Positions 35,701 to 44,644 of a stretch of 64,000 nucleotides of DNA are shown piece after piece (position 1 is the first letter of the stretch; the number at the start of each line of letters is the position of its first letter). Under the pieces are notes generated by a model, which did no database searches, was not told the origin of the DNA, and worked only from the letters and a program-made list of their open reading frames with translations. This DNA is from an uncultured Candidatus Entotheonella sp. (GTDB taxonomy: Bacteria; Tectomicrobia; Entotheonellia; Entotheonellales; Entotheonellaceae): assembly GCA_958295825.1 (NCBI GenBank), contig OY282375.1, positions 1,039,489 through 1,103,488 on the forward strand, written 5' to 3'. A program made the position numbers and the translations under genes.

Positions 35701-36103
35701 GAGCTTCAATGAGGCCGCGGCGTAATGCCGCGGAGTACCAGTCCTGAAACGGCTGAAATATCTGGGGATAGAGTGTGCTTCAATGAGGCCGCGGCGTAAT
35801 GCCGCGGAGTACTACCCGGACGCGGTCTTTTGTCGGCCCGCCCCGGAAGCTTCAATGAGGCCGCGGCGTAATGCCGCGGAGTACCCAGGTTTGAGGACGT
35901 TCTGTTTTACGTCACGTGGCTGCTTCAATGAGGCCGCGGCGTAATGCCGCGGAGTACGGAATACCCTGGCTCGAGGTTGGTTCCGCAAGGGCCGCTTCAA
36001 TGAGGCCGCGGCGTAATGCCGCGGAGTACATGTGGCCTTCTAGCCGGTTTACCCCCGCGTGTGCGGGGCTTCAATGAGGCCGCGGCGTAATGCCGCGGAG
36101 TAC
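32763..36103 (-). CRISPR. CRISPR array, 46 repeats and 45 spacers, transcribed leftward
   Basis: A 36-base repeat (plus strand begins GCTTCAATGAGG and ends GCGGAGTAC) occurs 46 times with 45 spacers of 35-44 bases, mostly 37. A 7-bp stem (CCGCGGC/GCCGCGG) with a 5-base loop lies in the middle. Read on the minus strand the repeat ends in ATTGAAGC, the usual 8-base crRNA 5' tag. The array is thus transcribed leftward from a leader on its right. This agrees with the only altered end repeat (AACGCC at 32763-32798) being at the left, leader-distal end. One internal repeat at 34161 has a single C-to-T change. The spacer at 34929-34972 is unusually long (44). Open frames through the array are artefacts of the repeat. 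Confidence 0.99.
36030..36067 (-). other. Leader-proximal spacer containing a type I-E-like repeat
   Basis: The 38-base spacer next to the leader includes, on the plus strand, CGGTTTACCCCCGCG directly followed by TGTGCGGG (plus the first G of the next repeat). This has the order of a type I-E CRISPR repeat: CGGTTTA, then a CCCCGC/GCGGGG hairpin. The other 15 bases (ATGTGGCCTTCTAGC) would be part of a neighbouring type I-E spacer. It is the most recently added spacer if the leader assignment is right. Confidence 0.65.
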
Positions 36104-36331
36104 AGCCCGCTCACAAGTCCTGGAAACGACGGGGCTATCATACGCGAATGCGAGCGCTGCATTCAAGTGGGTGTCGGACGGCCTGATTTTGAGCATGGAA
36201 TGGCCTTTCAAGAATCAGTAACATCCATTCAAACAATAACTTGCCGTGTTTCGAGAGCTGCCGCCTGTTTTCGTATCACCGGAGCGCTCGTTGCGCCACG
36301 GCGAGCAGGACGTCCTTTCAACGTCCGTTGC
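36104..36331 (-). promoter_or_regulatory. CRISPR leader
   Basis: 228 bases between the array and cas2, without a gene. It adjoins the conserved end of the array and the adaptation genes, as expected for a leader. A 195-codon open frame on the plus strand (36059-36646) crosses it but lies antisense to cas2 and starts in the last repeat, so it is not believed. Confidence 0.7.
36137..36166 (-). promoter_or_regulatory. Predicted array promoter in the leader
   Basis: On the minus strand TTGAAT (36166-36161), 18 bases, then TATGAT (36142-36137). This is a good sigma-70 promoter. Transcription would begin near 36130, about 26 bases before the first repeat, and run leftward through the array, consistent with the ATTGAAGC crRNA tag. 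Confidence 0.65.
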
Positions 36332-36622
36332 TCAGACGATGATCGGCTCGCGTGCGACCACCTCGAATCGTTTGCCCAGACTTTCAACGCGCAGCGACAG
36401 CTTGTCCGCAGGACCCAGGTCGAGAATCACGACGTGGTCCTCGCCGTGATGGATGATCATGTCCAGCGCCGCGGCCATCTCCACCCGTTGTCTGGACGTG
36501 AGACGGCACTGAAACACGGAGAGTTGCAGCCGCTCGCCATAGCCCTCCATCGTTCGGAAAACGCGACGCCAGCGGCGGCGGCTGGCAATATCGTAGGTGA
36601 CGATATACAGCCGTTCGTTCAT
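36332..36622 (-). CDS. cas2: CRISPR adaptation endonuclease Cas2
   Basis: 96 residues. YIVTYDIASRRRWRRVFRTM carries the conserved N-terminal strand with its metal-site Asp (YD), and GYGERLQLSVFQCRL is the next core strand; the end folds over as in other Cas2. It forms the dimer at the centre of the Cas1-Cas2 integrase. It lies directly between the leader and cas4-cas1, transcribed leftward with both. Confidence 0.95.
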   Translation of the reverse strand: MNERLYIVTYDIASRRRWRRVFRTMEGYGERLQLSVFQCRLTSRQRVEMAAALDMIIHHGEDHVVILDLGPADKLSLRVESLGKRFEVVAREPIIV

Positions 36623-36724
36623 GAACTCTCCCGGTATTCCCTGTAACCTTAGCCAGTCGTGCGCGACCGCGGTGATGCCGGATGACGCTGCGCGAATCCG
36701 ACCTGCGGTGCGCCGCTCACGCGT

Positions 36725-38482
36725 TCAGCGCGGCAGGTAGTGCGGGTAGTCCTTGATCTCACCCATCAGAAAGCGGGCGAACAGGCGGCCCTGCACCTCG
36801 ATCAGACGCCGCATGGTGAGGCGATAGCCGAAGACGGGGTGCGTCGTCTCCTGGGCGAGCCGGCGTTCAAACGCGGCGATGAAACGTTTTCGCCCCGCGG
36901 GTTTGAGCGCCGTGCCGGCGCCGCCGTGCAGGAAATCGTCCGGTCTCACCTCGCCGTTGTTGATCGCCTGCAGCACCGTCGAATCGGCAACGATCGGGCG
37001 AAACGGCTCCATCAGATCGAGAGCCAGCGCCGGACGGCCGTAGCGGGGCCGGTGGTAGAACCCGAGGTACGGATCGAGACCGATGGCGCTGAGGGTCACG
37101 GTAAAGGTCCGCGTCAGCATGGCGTAGGCGAAGGAAAGGAGTGCGTTGACCGGATCGGTTGGCGGGCGTCGGTTGCGGCGCTCGAATCGGAAGACCGGCA
37201 GGGGCGGCACGGCGCCCGAGTTTTCAGCGGCGGGCGCCTTGAGCAGATCGCTGAAGGCGCGAAAGTAGACGGCAGCGGCTTCACCCTCAAGCCCCAGCAG
37301 GGTATTGGCGTCGGGTGCGGCGCGCGTCCGTCCGGCGACGCGTCGCAGGGCGCTGAGCACCGGCTGGCGCGCTTCTGCCTCGCCACGCCAGTTGCGTCGT
37401 ATCATCGTGCGGGCGTTGCGCACCTTGGCGGCGACCAGCGAGCGCGCGACGTTGAGCGAGATGGTCGGCGCGAAGCTGGCGCGGTATTGGGCCTCGCGCA
37501 ACTCGACGTTCTTGTGGCCCACACCCATCGTGTGGCCGAGGAACCAGCCGCCGTAGCTGTGCCAGGTGACGGGGATCTCGCGCCGCATCAACTCGTGCAG
37601 GCACGGCGTCGTCATCCTGACGTTGCCCATCAACACCACCTGTGAGACGTGGAGGAGGCGCGCCGTCGTGGTGGGGCCGTCCTCTTCGGTGATGGTAATG
37701 GTCTCGCCCTTCTTGGCGAGGCGTGCGTTGTTGGACTGAACGTAGAGCGGCAGCGCCTCGTCGTGGCGCACGGAGATCGGGCGGGGGGCGACACCCGTGC
37801 GCTGGAAGTAGTTGACTTCGTCGGGCAGGCAGATGCTGACGAGCGCGCAGCGCGGGCATTTGGGGCTGTCCTGCAGCGGCGGGGGGATGCGGCCGCCGGC
37901 GGCGACCAGACGCAGGCCGACGACCGCGCGCCGGGTGGCGGCCCGCAGTTCGTCGTCGAAGACTACCCGGACCCGCTCGCGGCTGTCGGCGTAGTACAGC
38001 ACGCCCTCGGTGCAAGGGTAGCCGTTCTCCTCCAGCAGCAATCCCTGAACGCACAACTGCACGCGCTCCGGCTCGTAGGCGCCAGCGGGCACGTGCGGCC
38101 GCTTGCCGCGCTTGTAATCGACAGGCACAACGGTGTCGCCGTCGCTCTCCACCAGATCGATTCTGGCGATCAACCCGAGCCGGGGCGACGACAGCGCGAC
38201 CGAACGGGTGCGCGGCTGCCCGGCTTCCTGGAGTTCCTCGGCGGGCGGCAATGGACGGTCCTCGCGGTCGACCCGGCGGTGCGCATAGGCGCCGGCGACG
38301 GTGTCGGCGCTCTCCTTCCACTCACCCTGCACCCATTCGAGATAGGCGAGGCGCGGACAGTAGACGTACTCGTTCACCATGCGTGCCGGCAGCAGCGGCG
38401 CGTCCTCCGGCAGGGGCGGCGCTTCCAGCGGCAGTTCGCCTTGTTGGGGGCTTTCTGGCATTTGCTGATTCCATATTGCCAT
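36725..38482 (-). CDS. cas4-cas1: Cas4-Cas1 fusion protein
   Basis: 585 residues from the ATG at 38482. The first 230 residues are Cas4: CPRLAYLEW gives the first Cys, DYKRGKRP the RecB-type D...E..xK site, and CPRCALVSICLPDE the C-terminal Cys cluster for the Fe-S centre. Cas1 follows: LYVQSNNARLAKKGETITI, LEGEAAAVYFRAF (catalytic Glu), DPYLGFYH (His), and MEPFRPIVAD (acidic residue). Fusions of this type select and trim prespacers and are typical of type I-G (formerly I-U) loci. The gene diverges from the CARF gene across a 124-base gap that probably holds both promoters. Confidence 0.95.
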   Translation of the reverse strand: MAIWNQQMPESPQQGELPLEAPPLPEDAPLLPARMVNEYVYCPRLAYLEWVQGEWKESADTVAGAYAHRRVDREDRPLPPAEELQEAGQPRTRSVALSSPRLGLIARIDLVESDGDTVVPVDYKRGKRPHVPAGAYEPERVQLCVQGLLLEENGYPCTEGVLYYADSRERVRVVFDDELRAATRRAVVGLRLVAAGGRIPPPLQDSPKCPRCALVSICLPDEVNYFQRTGVAPRPISVRHDEALPLYVQSNNARLAKKGETITITEEDGPTTTARLLHVSQVVLMGNVRMTTPCLHELMRREIPVTWHSYGGWFLGHTMGVGHKNVELREAQYRASFAPTISLNVARSLVAAKVRNARTMIRRNWRGEAEARQPVLSALRRVAGRTRAAPDANTLLGLEGEAAAVYFRAFSDLLKAPAAENSGAVPPLPVFRFERRNRRPPTDPVNALLSFAYAMLTRTFTVTLSAIGLDPYLGFYHRPRYGRPALALDLMEPFRPIVADSTVLQAINNGEVRPDDFLHGGAGTALKPAGRKRFIAAFERRLAQETTHPVFGYRLTMRRLIEVQGRLFARFLMGEIKDYPHYLPR

Positions 38483-38606
38483 CAAAGCGTTACGGCTGGA
38501 ATGGATAGTATCACACCGTAGCTGGAAACTGTGGTATCCTGAATCATTCAGCGTTGCGTACAGGAAACGTTGCCGGGCGATACGGCGCATCAGTGAGGAG
38601 GTTGAG

Positions 38607-40385
38607 ATGGATCGCACGCACGACGGCAAGCACGCCACGGAGCCGCGCAACGAACGACGGCATCTGCTGCTGACAGTGCTTGGCGTGAATCCGAGACCGG
38701 CCTGCTACGAGCTTGCAGGGCGACAGGTCAAGGCCAGCCTGGCGCCCGTCGCTTTGCTCGAGCTGCTGCCGGAAGCGGAAAAGCCGGACTATGTGCTGGC
38801 GCTATGCACGCCCGAGGCAAAACAGAGCAGCTGGCCCGTCCTGCAGGAGGCGCTGCACGGCAAGTGCGGCGTGGAGCCGGTGGCTGTCCCTGCCGGGGAT
38901 ACAGCGGCGGACGTCAATACCTGCCTCGCCAGCATATCTGGCGCCATCCACGACGACGTCGACTTGACCGTGGACGTCACGCACGGCTTCCGGCACTTTT
39001 CCTTTCTCACGTACGTCGCCGTCCTTTACCTGTCAGCCCTCCGCGGCGTGCGGGTGCGCGGCGCCTACTACGGCATGCTGAACTCCGCCGGGCTGAGCCC
39101 GTTTCTCGACCTGCGCCCGCTGCTGGAGTTGCCCCGCTGGATACACGCCTTGCAAGTGCTGCGCGACACGGGGAGCGCCTTGCCCATCGCCAGGATTCTT
39201 GACGGGGATTCGCAAGGGCAGTCGCCGCAGCGAATCGCGAAGGAGCTACGCCAGTTTTCGCAAGCCTGGCTGTCCGGTCTCCCACTCGAACTCGGCCGGC
39301 AGGCAGCCATTGTCGCGCAACAGCGGATCAAGCCGTTGAGAAATCTGCTCCGCGACGGTTATCACCTGCCCCTTGCCAGTGAACTGACCGGCCAGATAGC
39401 GGCATTCCTCAAGCCGTTCGTCTTGAGTGGCCAGGTTTCAGAGGACGGGTGGAAACAACGGGTTGCGCTATCGAAGGACGAATTGAACCGTCAGGCTGCG
39501 GTAATCGACGGTCTTCTGCAGCATGGCAGCGTCGCGGCCGCGCTGGGTCTCATGCGCGAGTGGACCGTGTCCTGGGTGGCGTGGCTGCGTCAACCCGGGT
39601 GCGAGTGGCTCGTCTACGCCAACGTCCGCCGCGGGGCGGAAGGGCTTCTGAAGGCAATGCGGGCCGTGGGCAAAAAAGGCTCTGACCTCCGTTTCGTCCT
39701 GACGCCTGAGCAGCGTTCGCTCGGTGCGTTCTGGGGCCAACTCAGCGAGCTTCGCAACGGATACCATCACCACGGCATGCGCCCACAGGTTCTCATCGCC
39801 GACAAGAAGGCTGACGGGCAATTTCAGGACGTGCTGAGCTACTGGGAAAAGACACTTCGCTCATGCCCGGAGGACTTCCCGCTGGCGCTCGGCGATTCGT
39901 CCGGCGGTCGGGTGCTGATCAGCCCCATCGGCATGCGTCCCGGCGTGCTCTACAGCGCCTTGCACGCCTGCCGGACGGGCGACGCCGTCGGCGAGCCGGT
40001 ACGCTGCCTCGTCGTTTGTTCGCCGGAGACCCAAGGAATGATTGCCGACGTGGTCGAACGAGCCGGATACAAAGGCGCCATCGAGCCGCTCGTGCTCCGG
40101 GACGCTTTCGGAGGCGGGCGCCCGGAGATCAACGCTCTCGTAAAGGCGGCGCGGAAACACCTCGTCGGCGCCGAGGAAGTTCTGGTGAACGTCACCGGTG
40201 GAACGACGCTCATGGGTCTTGCCGCCGAAGCCCTCGCTGTCGCAGGGCGTAACCTGGCTTGCCCGGTCCGCCGCTTCGGTTTGATTGACCGCCGGTCGTC
40301 GAAGGAACAGGATGCTGACCCGTATCAGGTGGGCGAGCCGTTCTGGCTCGACGCCGGGGAGGGTGCGAATGCTGACCGAGATTGA
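38607..40385 (+). CDS. Putative CARF-HEPN-CARF effector of the type III system
   Basis: 592 residues, AGGAGG before the ATG. Residues about 18-180 match the Csx2/TM1812 CARF family: LLTVLGVNPRPACYEL and the DxTHG signature DVTHGFRHFSFL (123-134). The middle, about 285-420, is helical and has an R-x4-6-H motif (ELRNGYHHHG; R383 and H388/H389), the HEPN RNase signature. Residues about 433-582 look like a second CARF-type Rossmann domain: GRVLISPIGMRPGVLYSAL, then VLVNVTGGTTLMGLAAEAL with the TGGT motif. It should sense cyclic oligoadenylate made by Cas10 and cleave RNA. The N-CARF is confident; the HEPN and second CARF are from motif reading. It overlaps cmr1 by 17 bases. Confidence 0.8.
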   Translation: MDRTHDGKHATEPRNERRHLLLTVLGVNPRPACYELAGRQVKASLAPVALLELLPEAEKPDYVLALCTPEAKQSSWPVLQEALHGKCGVEPVAVPAGDTAADVNTCLASISGAIHDDVDLTVDVTHGFRHFSFLTYVAVLYLSALRGVRVRGAYYGMLNSAGLSPFLDLRPLLELPRWIHALQVLRDTGSALPIARILDGDSQGQSPQRIAKELRQFSQAWLSGLPLELGRQAAIVAQQRIKPLRNLLRDGYHLPLASELTGQIAAFLKPFVLSGQVSEDGWKQRVALSKDELNRQAAVIDGLLQHGSVAAALGLMREWTVSWVAWLRQPGCEWLVYANVRRGAEGLLKAMRAVGKKGSDLRFVLTPEQRSLGAFWGQLSELRNGYHHHGMRPQVLIADKKADGQFQDVLSYWEKTLRSCPEDFPLALGDSSGGRVLISPIGMRPGVLYSALHACRTGDAVGEPVRCLVVCSPETQGMIADVVERAGYKGAIEPLVLRDAFGGGRPEINALVKAARKHLVGAEEVLVNVTGGTTLMGLAAEALAVAGRNLACPVRRFGLIDRRSSKEQDADPYQVGEPFWLDAGEGANADRD

Positions 40386-41556
40386 GGCAACCTATCGTGT
40401 CGTGACGCCAATGTTTTGTGCAGGCGCCGACCCGATGCGCGCCGAGGTTCGTCTGCCGAGTTTCAAGGGCGTGCTGCGTTTCTGGTGGCGCGCCCTGGCG
40501 TGGTCGCGGCACGCCGGCAACCTCGAAACCATCAAGTCGAAAGAGGACCTGCTCTTCGGCAGTTCCGAGAGTGGCCAGTCGCGTGTCGCCATGCGTCTGT
40601 CTTTACCTGCCATTCCAACAACCAGCCCCGCCGGCGCCGTGCTCAAAATTCCGCCAGCCTCTCGAGTCGTCGGAGAAGGGTGTCGCTATCTGGGCTACGG
40701 CGTCATGGCGGCTTTTGCGAGCAAGAAGCAGCAGGCGGGCCAACTCACGCGCCCGTGTCTTGCTGAGCCGTTCGATTTCACCGTTCAGATGCGGGGGCGG
40801 AACCTGGAAACGTCGCAGCTCAGCTCACTCAAAAAGGCCCTGGTCGCGCTCGGAACCCTGGGCGGCATGGGTTCGAAGAGTCGCAAGGGGTACGGCTCCT
40901 TATGCCTCGTCCGTCTGGTTGTGGATGGAGCGGAGGAATGGGACGCGCCGCGGTCATTGGCCGAGCTGAGAGCGATGATCGCGGATCTTCCGCACGGCAA
41001 CGGCGCCTCCATGCTTCCTGAGTACACCGCCTTGTCCAAAGATACCCGCCACGTGCTGCTCTCGAGCAACAAAACCGAATGCACGGACCTGCTTGACCTC
41101 GTAGGCCGTGAGCTGGTCCGCTTCCGCAGCTGGGGTTATCAAGGTCGGGTTCTCGGTGGCGAATCGGAACGCTGCTTCAAGGATGACCACGACTTGATGA
41201 AGGCGGAAGCCGGACGCCGCCAGAAGCACCCGCGCCGCATCGCCTTCGGACTACCTCACAACTACGGGAAGAGGCCGGATGAGCAGGTTGGCCCGTTCGA
41301 AAAGAACTTGGACCGACGCGCAAGTCCGCTGTTCATCCACGTCCACGAATGCGGCGATACGCCTGTCGCGGCTCTGTCGTTCCTTCCCGCCCGCTTCCTG
41401 CCCAAGGGCAAATCGGGCATCTCGGTGGGTGGACAGAAAATACCCCAGGCGCTGGAGGACGACCTGTATGGCCCCATCCGCGACTTCCTCGACCGGCTTC
41501 TTGACAAGCACAGGCGCCGAGAGCCGTTTACGCAGGCCGTGGAGGTGACGCCGTGA
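40369..41556 (+). CDS. cmr1: Type III-B effector subunit Cmr1
   Basis: 395 residues. The N-terminal RAMP motif VTPMFCAGADP and FKGVLRFWWRAL, then the Gly-rich loop LGGMGSKSRKGYGSL, identify Cmr1. The C-terminal half (FGLPHNY, RRASPLFIHVH, FLPARFLP) matches the second RAMP domain. Cmr1 sits near the 3' end of the guide in the Cmr complex. ATG at 40369 (GGAGGG upstream) lies inside the end of the CARF gene, so the two are translationally coupled. Confidence 0.93.
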   Translation: MLTEIEATYRVVTPMFCAGADPMRAEVRLPSFKGVLRFWWRALAWSRHAGNLETIKSKEDLLFGSSESGQSRVAMRLSLPAIPTTSPAGAVLKIPPASRVVGEGCRYLGYGVMAAFASKKQQAGQLTRPCLAEPFDFTVQMRGRNLETSQLSSLKKALVALGTLGGMGSKSRKGYGSLCLVRLVVDGAEEWDAPRSLAELRAMIADLPHGNGASMLPEYTALSKDTRHVLLSSNKTECTDLLDLVGRELVRFRSWGYQGRVLGGESERCFKDDHDLMKAEAGRRQKHPRRIAFGLPHNYGKRPDEQVGPFEKNLDRRASPLFIHVHECGDTPVAALSFLPARFLPKGKSGISVGGQKIPQALEDDLYGPIRDFLDRLLDKHRRREPFTQAVEVTP

Positions 41557-43541
41557 CGATACGCCTCGACGTCTCCATCGGCCCGGTTCAGGGCTTCGTT
41601 GCCCAATCGCGGCGCACCCGCGACCTGTGGGGCAGCTCGTATCTGTTGGCGTTTCTATCCGCGCACGCGATGCACGGCTCCGTGCACGCGATGCGCGGCG
41701 CCGATGCGGCCGGCGGCGCCATCAGCCAGCCGGTGATTGACGACGACCCACTCTACCGCTGGGTCTGCGGTCACCGTGATGGCGACAAGCCACCGGTCGG
41801 TTCGCTGCCCAACCACTTCGTCGTCAGCGTTGATGGCGATCCGGCAGCGGTGGCCAACGCCGCCATTGAAGCGTTTCAGGATGCTTGGCGGCAGGTGTGC
41901 AATGCCGTATGGAAGCAGTTCGTGGAACCCGCCAGCGACATTGGGAACGGCACGAAGCAAATCTGGAACCGGCAGGTTGACAACTTCTGGGAGATAACCT
42001 GGACGGCTGGCGAGCTGAACGCAGAGGGTGGATTGCTGGCGCGGCGAAAGCACTGGCGCAGCCATTGCCCACCCGGCGAACCCGGCGAACCCGGCGAACC
42101 CGGCGACAAATGCGCGATGATGCACGACCTGCAGGAATTGTCCGGTCACGTCCGCTCGGAAAGCAGCGCCAGCCGCTGCGAGCAGGATCGGTTCTGGCGT
42201 CGTGTGCGCGTAAGCCAGGGTCTGGGACCTCTGGACCTGCGCGACCATGAACGTCTGTGTGCCATTGCGCTGGTGAAACGGTTGTTTCCGAAGGTTGCCC
42301 GCGAAGCGCTTGGCTGGAACGTCGAGACGTCCCATTGGCCTTCGACGGTCTACGTCGGCGCGGTGCCGTGGATTACCCGAGTCATCAACGCGGCGCCCCG
42401 GCAGGCGCGGGCATACGCGGACACCGTCAGACGGAACGCAACCAGCGTCTTTCACGAGCAGCAACCGTCGTTCGCGGGTCTGAAGAACGTACCCGAGGCA
42501 GGCGATTTCACGAAGCTCGACGCCAGCTATTTTCACCGTGAATTCGTGGCAAGCCCGCGTCGATGTCCCTTGAAGAAAAACGTTGCCGCCGGTGCGAGAG
42601 AGCAACTCGGCCGTGCGCTGAAGGACTTATACGACGCCAAGGACGCTGCCGGCCAACCGCTTGGCGCCCCTGCTTCGTTCTATGCGCTGCTGCTGGCCGA
42701 CGGCGACCGCCTGGGCCGGCTGGTGGGCGAGGCCGGCGGCGGGGACGTCAGCCGCGCCCTCGCCACCTTCACTGGCGAGGTCCGGAAGGTCGTGTGTCGG
42801 CACGACGGCGTCACCATCTATGCAGGCGGCGACGACGTGCTGGCGATGCTCCCCGTCACGGAGGCGCTGTCATGCGCGGAATCGTTGGCGAAGTGCTACC
42901 GGGCGGCGTTCAAGAACAGAACCGGTGCGACGCTGTCGGCCGCGGTGACGTTCGCGCACGTGCGCCTGCCGCTGGCGGGCGTCATCGCCGAGGCGCACCG
43001 GTTGCTCGACGACGTCGCCAAGGACGGTAACGGGCGGGACTCGCTGGCTGCGGCCGTGTTGAAACCGAGTGGCTTGTACTGCGAATGGACAACCACGTGG
43101 CATCGTCGCCTGCCGAGTGATGAATCGACACCGGCCCTGGCGTTACTTGAAGGCCTGGTCGATCAGCTCAAACGCAACACGACGGAGCCGGGACTCTCGT
43201 CCGCGCTCATCTACCGTATCCGGGAGACGCTTACCCTGCTCTGCGGCTGGAACCGATGGCGACCCGGCGAATGGCGCGCGCTGCCTGTAGACCTCGACAT
43301 GCTGCGCGATTTCCTCCAAGCCGAAATTCTTCAAAGTCTGGCCGTTCGGATGGATGAAAGCGCGGAGGAACGCGCCGGCGAGTTGGCCGACTCGGTCTGC
43401 CCCCTTCTGAGACCATCACGCGCGCCCGCCGAGAACAGCCGTCCCGCAGGCGACGGTCCAGCGGTCGACGATGCCGAGGCGGGCGTCGACGCGCTCCTGC
43501 TGGCGCGCTTCCTGGCTAACCCTGACGAGGATGCCCAGTGA
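41553..43541 (+). CDS. cmr2: Cas10 (Cmr2), cyclase palm GGDD intact, no HD domain
   Basis: 662 residues from a GTG overlapping cmr1 by four bases. The first Palm domain is degenerate (SIGPVQGFVAQSRRTRDLW). The second has YALLLADGDRLGRL and IYAGGDDVLAML (GGDD at 425-428), so it should make cyclic oligoadenylates. No HD nuclease motif is present, as often in Cmr2. A short GEPGEPGEPG run lies at about 174-184. The product would activate the CARF protein encoded upstream. Confidence 0.94.
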   Translation: MTIRLDVSIGPVQGFVAQSRRTRDLWGSSYLLAFLSAHAMHGSVHAMRGADAAGGAISQPVIDDDPLYRWVCGHRDGDKPPVGSLPNHFVVSVDGDPAAVANAAIEAFQDAWRQVCNAVWKQFVEPASDIGNGTKQIWNRQVDNFWEITWTAGELNAEGGLLARRKHWRSHCPPGEPGEPGEPGDKCAMMHDLQELSGHVRSESSASRCEQDRFWRRVRVSQGLGPLDLRDHERLCAIALVKRLFPKVAREALGWNVETSHWPSTVYVGAVPWITRVINAAPRQARAYADTVRRNATSVFHEQQPSFAGLKNVPEAGDFTKLDASYFHREFVASPRRCPLKKNVAAGAREQLGRALKDLYDAKDAAGQPLGAPASFYALLLADGDRLGRLVGEAGGGDVSRALATFTGEVRKVVCRHDGVTIYAGGDDVLAMLPVTEALSCAESLAKCYRAAFKNRTGATLSAAVTFAHVRLPLAGVIAEAHRLLDDVAKDGNGRDSLAAAVLKPSGLYCEWTTTWHRRLPSDESTPALALLEGLVDQLKRNTTEPGLSSALIYRIRETLTLLCGWNRWRPGEWRALPVDLDMLRDFLQAEILQSLAVRMDESAEERAGELADSVCPLLRPSRAPAENSRPAGDGPAVDDAEAGVDALLLARFLANPDEDAQ

Positions 43542-44644
43542 TGACGGGTATGCAGTTGCATCCGATAGATACCTGGTTCTTTCGCGACGGTACGCCGTTT
43601 ACCGCCAACGATGCCGCCCAGGAGGGCGTCGCCAGTCTGTTTCCGCCAAGTCCGCTCACCATCGTTGGCGCCGTGCGTGCGGCTCTGGCTGCCTCAAAAG
43701 GGTGGGACGGCCGGAGCGGCTGGTCACGGGAAATCTGCGCCGTCCTTGGCGACGGACCGGACGACCTCGGGGCGCTTTCCGTGAACGGCCCCTTCCTCCT
43801 GCGCGACGGACAGCCGTTGTTCCGCCTCCCTCGGCACGTGCTGGGATCGAGCAGCGACGGCGTCTGGCAGGCGCGCGCGTTCCTCTGGCCAGGGCGTCCG
43901 GTGACGTGCGACCTCGGCGCCGACGTTCGCCTGCCGGTGTGTGCGGACGCCAACCTCAAACCCGGCGAGGGCGTCTGGCTCACGCAAGCGGGCTTCAACG
44001 CCGTTCTGCGTGGCGACCTGCCGGACGCCAGCGACGTGGTGCCGGGCAGCGATCTATGGTCACCCGAATCGAGAATCGGCCTGCAACGCGACGCCTGCAA
44101 GCGGACAGCTAAGGAAGGCATGTTGTTCAGCACGACGCACGTGCGGCTGCGTCAGCAGGTCTCGCTGGGCATACGGGTCAGCGGCCTGCCGCCGGATTGG
44201 CCACTGCCGTTCGGCTGCCTGGTGCCGCTCGGCGGCGAAAGCCGCATGGCGGCGTGTACGGCGTGGGAGTGGCAACCTGACGTGACCCTGACGTCGGTAA
44301 AGGACACCAGGAAGTTCGCTGTCGTCGCGCTGTCGCCTCTTGATCTGGAAGAAGGCGTTTACTCGGGCCGGCGGCTGTTGGACGACTTGGGCGCCAGGGT
44401 GGTATCGGCGTGTCTGGAGCGTCCCCAACGCATGGGCGGCTGGAACTCCCTTGCCAAGCGTCCGTTGCCGCTGCGATCGGTTCTGCCGCCGGGGAGCGTT
44501 TTGTTCTGCGAAACAGTCGAACCGGGGCGTCTGCGGGATGCCGTCGCGGCGCACGACGGGTTGACGACAATCGGCAGGCGGCGGGAATGGGGCTTCGGCC
44601 TCGTCGCCCTCGGTGCCTGGCCTGACCAACAGGAGGTGACGTGA
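43541..44644 (+). CDS. cmr3: Type III-B effector subunit Cmr3
   Basis: 367 residues. PIDTWFFRDGTPF at the N-terminus is the Cmr3 signature. FPPSPLTIVGAVRAAL and GRRREWGFGLVAL near the end complete the Cas5-like RAMP. It binds the crRNA 5' tag and contacts Cas10. The ATG overlaps the cmr2 stop by one base (TGATG), and its own stop overlaps cmr4 in the same way. Confidence 0.93.
   Translation: MTGMQLHPIDTWFFRDGTPFTANDAAQEGVASLFPPSPLTIVGAVRAALAASKGWDGRSGWSREICAVLGDGPDDLGALSVNGPFLLRDGQPLFRLPRHVLGSSSDGVWQARAFLWPGRPVTCDLGADVRLPVCADANLKPGEGVWLTQAGFNAVLRGDLPDASDVVPGSDLWSPESRIGLQRDACKRTAKEGMLFSTTHVRLRQQVSLGIRVSGLPPDWPLPFGCLVPLGGESRMAACTAWEWQPDVTLTSVKDTRKFAVVALSPLDLEEGVYSGRRLLDDLGARVVSACLERPQRMGGWNSLAKRPLPLRSVLPPGSVLFCETVEPGRLRDAVAAHDGLTTIGRRREWGFGLVALGAWPDQQEVT

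Noticed and set aside
32799..36067. Self-targeting spacers within this window
   Set aside because: I noticed no spacer matching other parts of the window by eye, but a real search was not possible, so nothing is claimed.
32763..36103. Many open frames of 60-121 codons in the array on both strands
   Set aside because: They arise because the 36-base repeat contains no stop in some frames; the peptides are just the repeat translated again and again.
36059..36646. 195-codon open frame on the plus strand over the leader and cas2
   Set aside because: It starts in the last CRISPR repeat, lies antisense to cas2 and has no recognisable motif or ribosome site.
38483..38606. Exact promoters between cas4-cas1 and the CARF gene
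   Set aside because: The gap must hold two promoters, but no -35/-10 pair was good enough to place.
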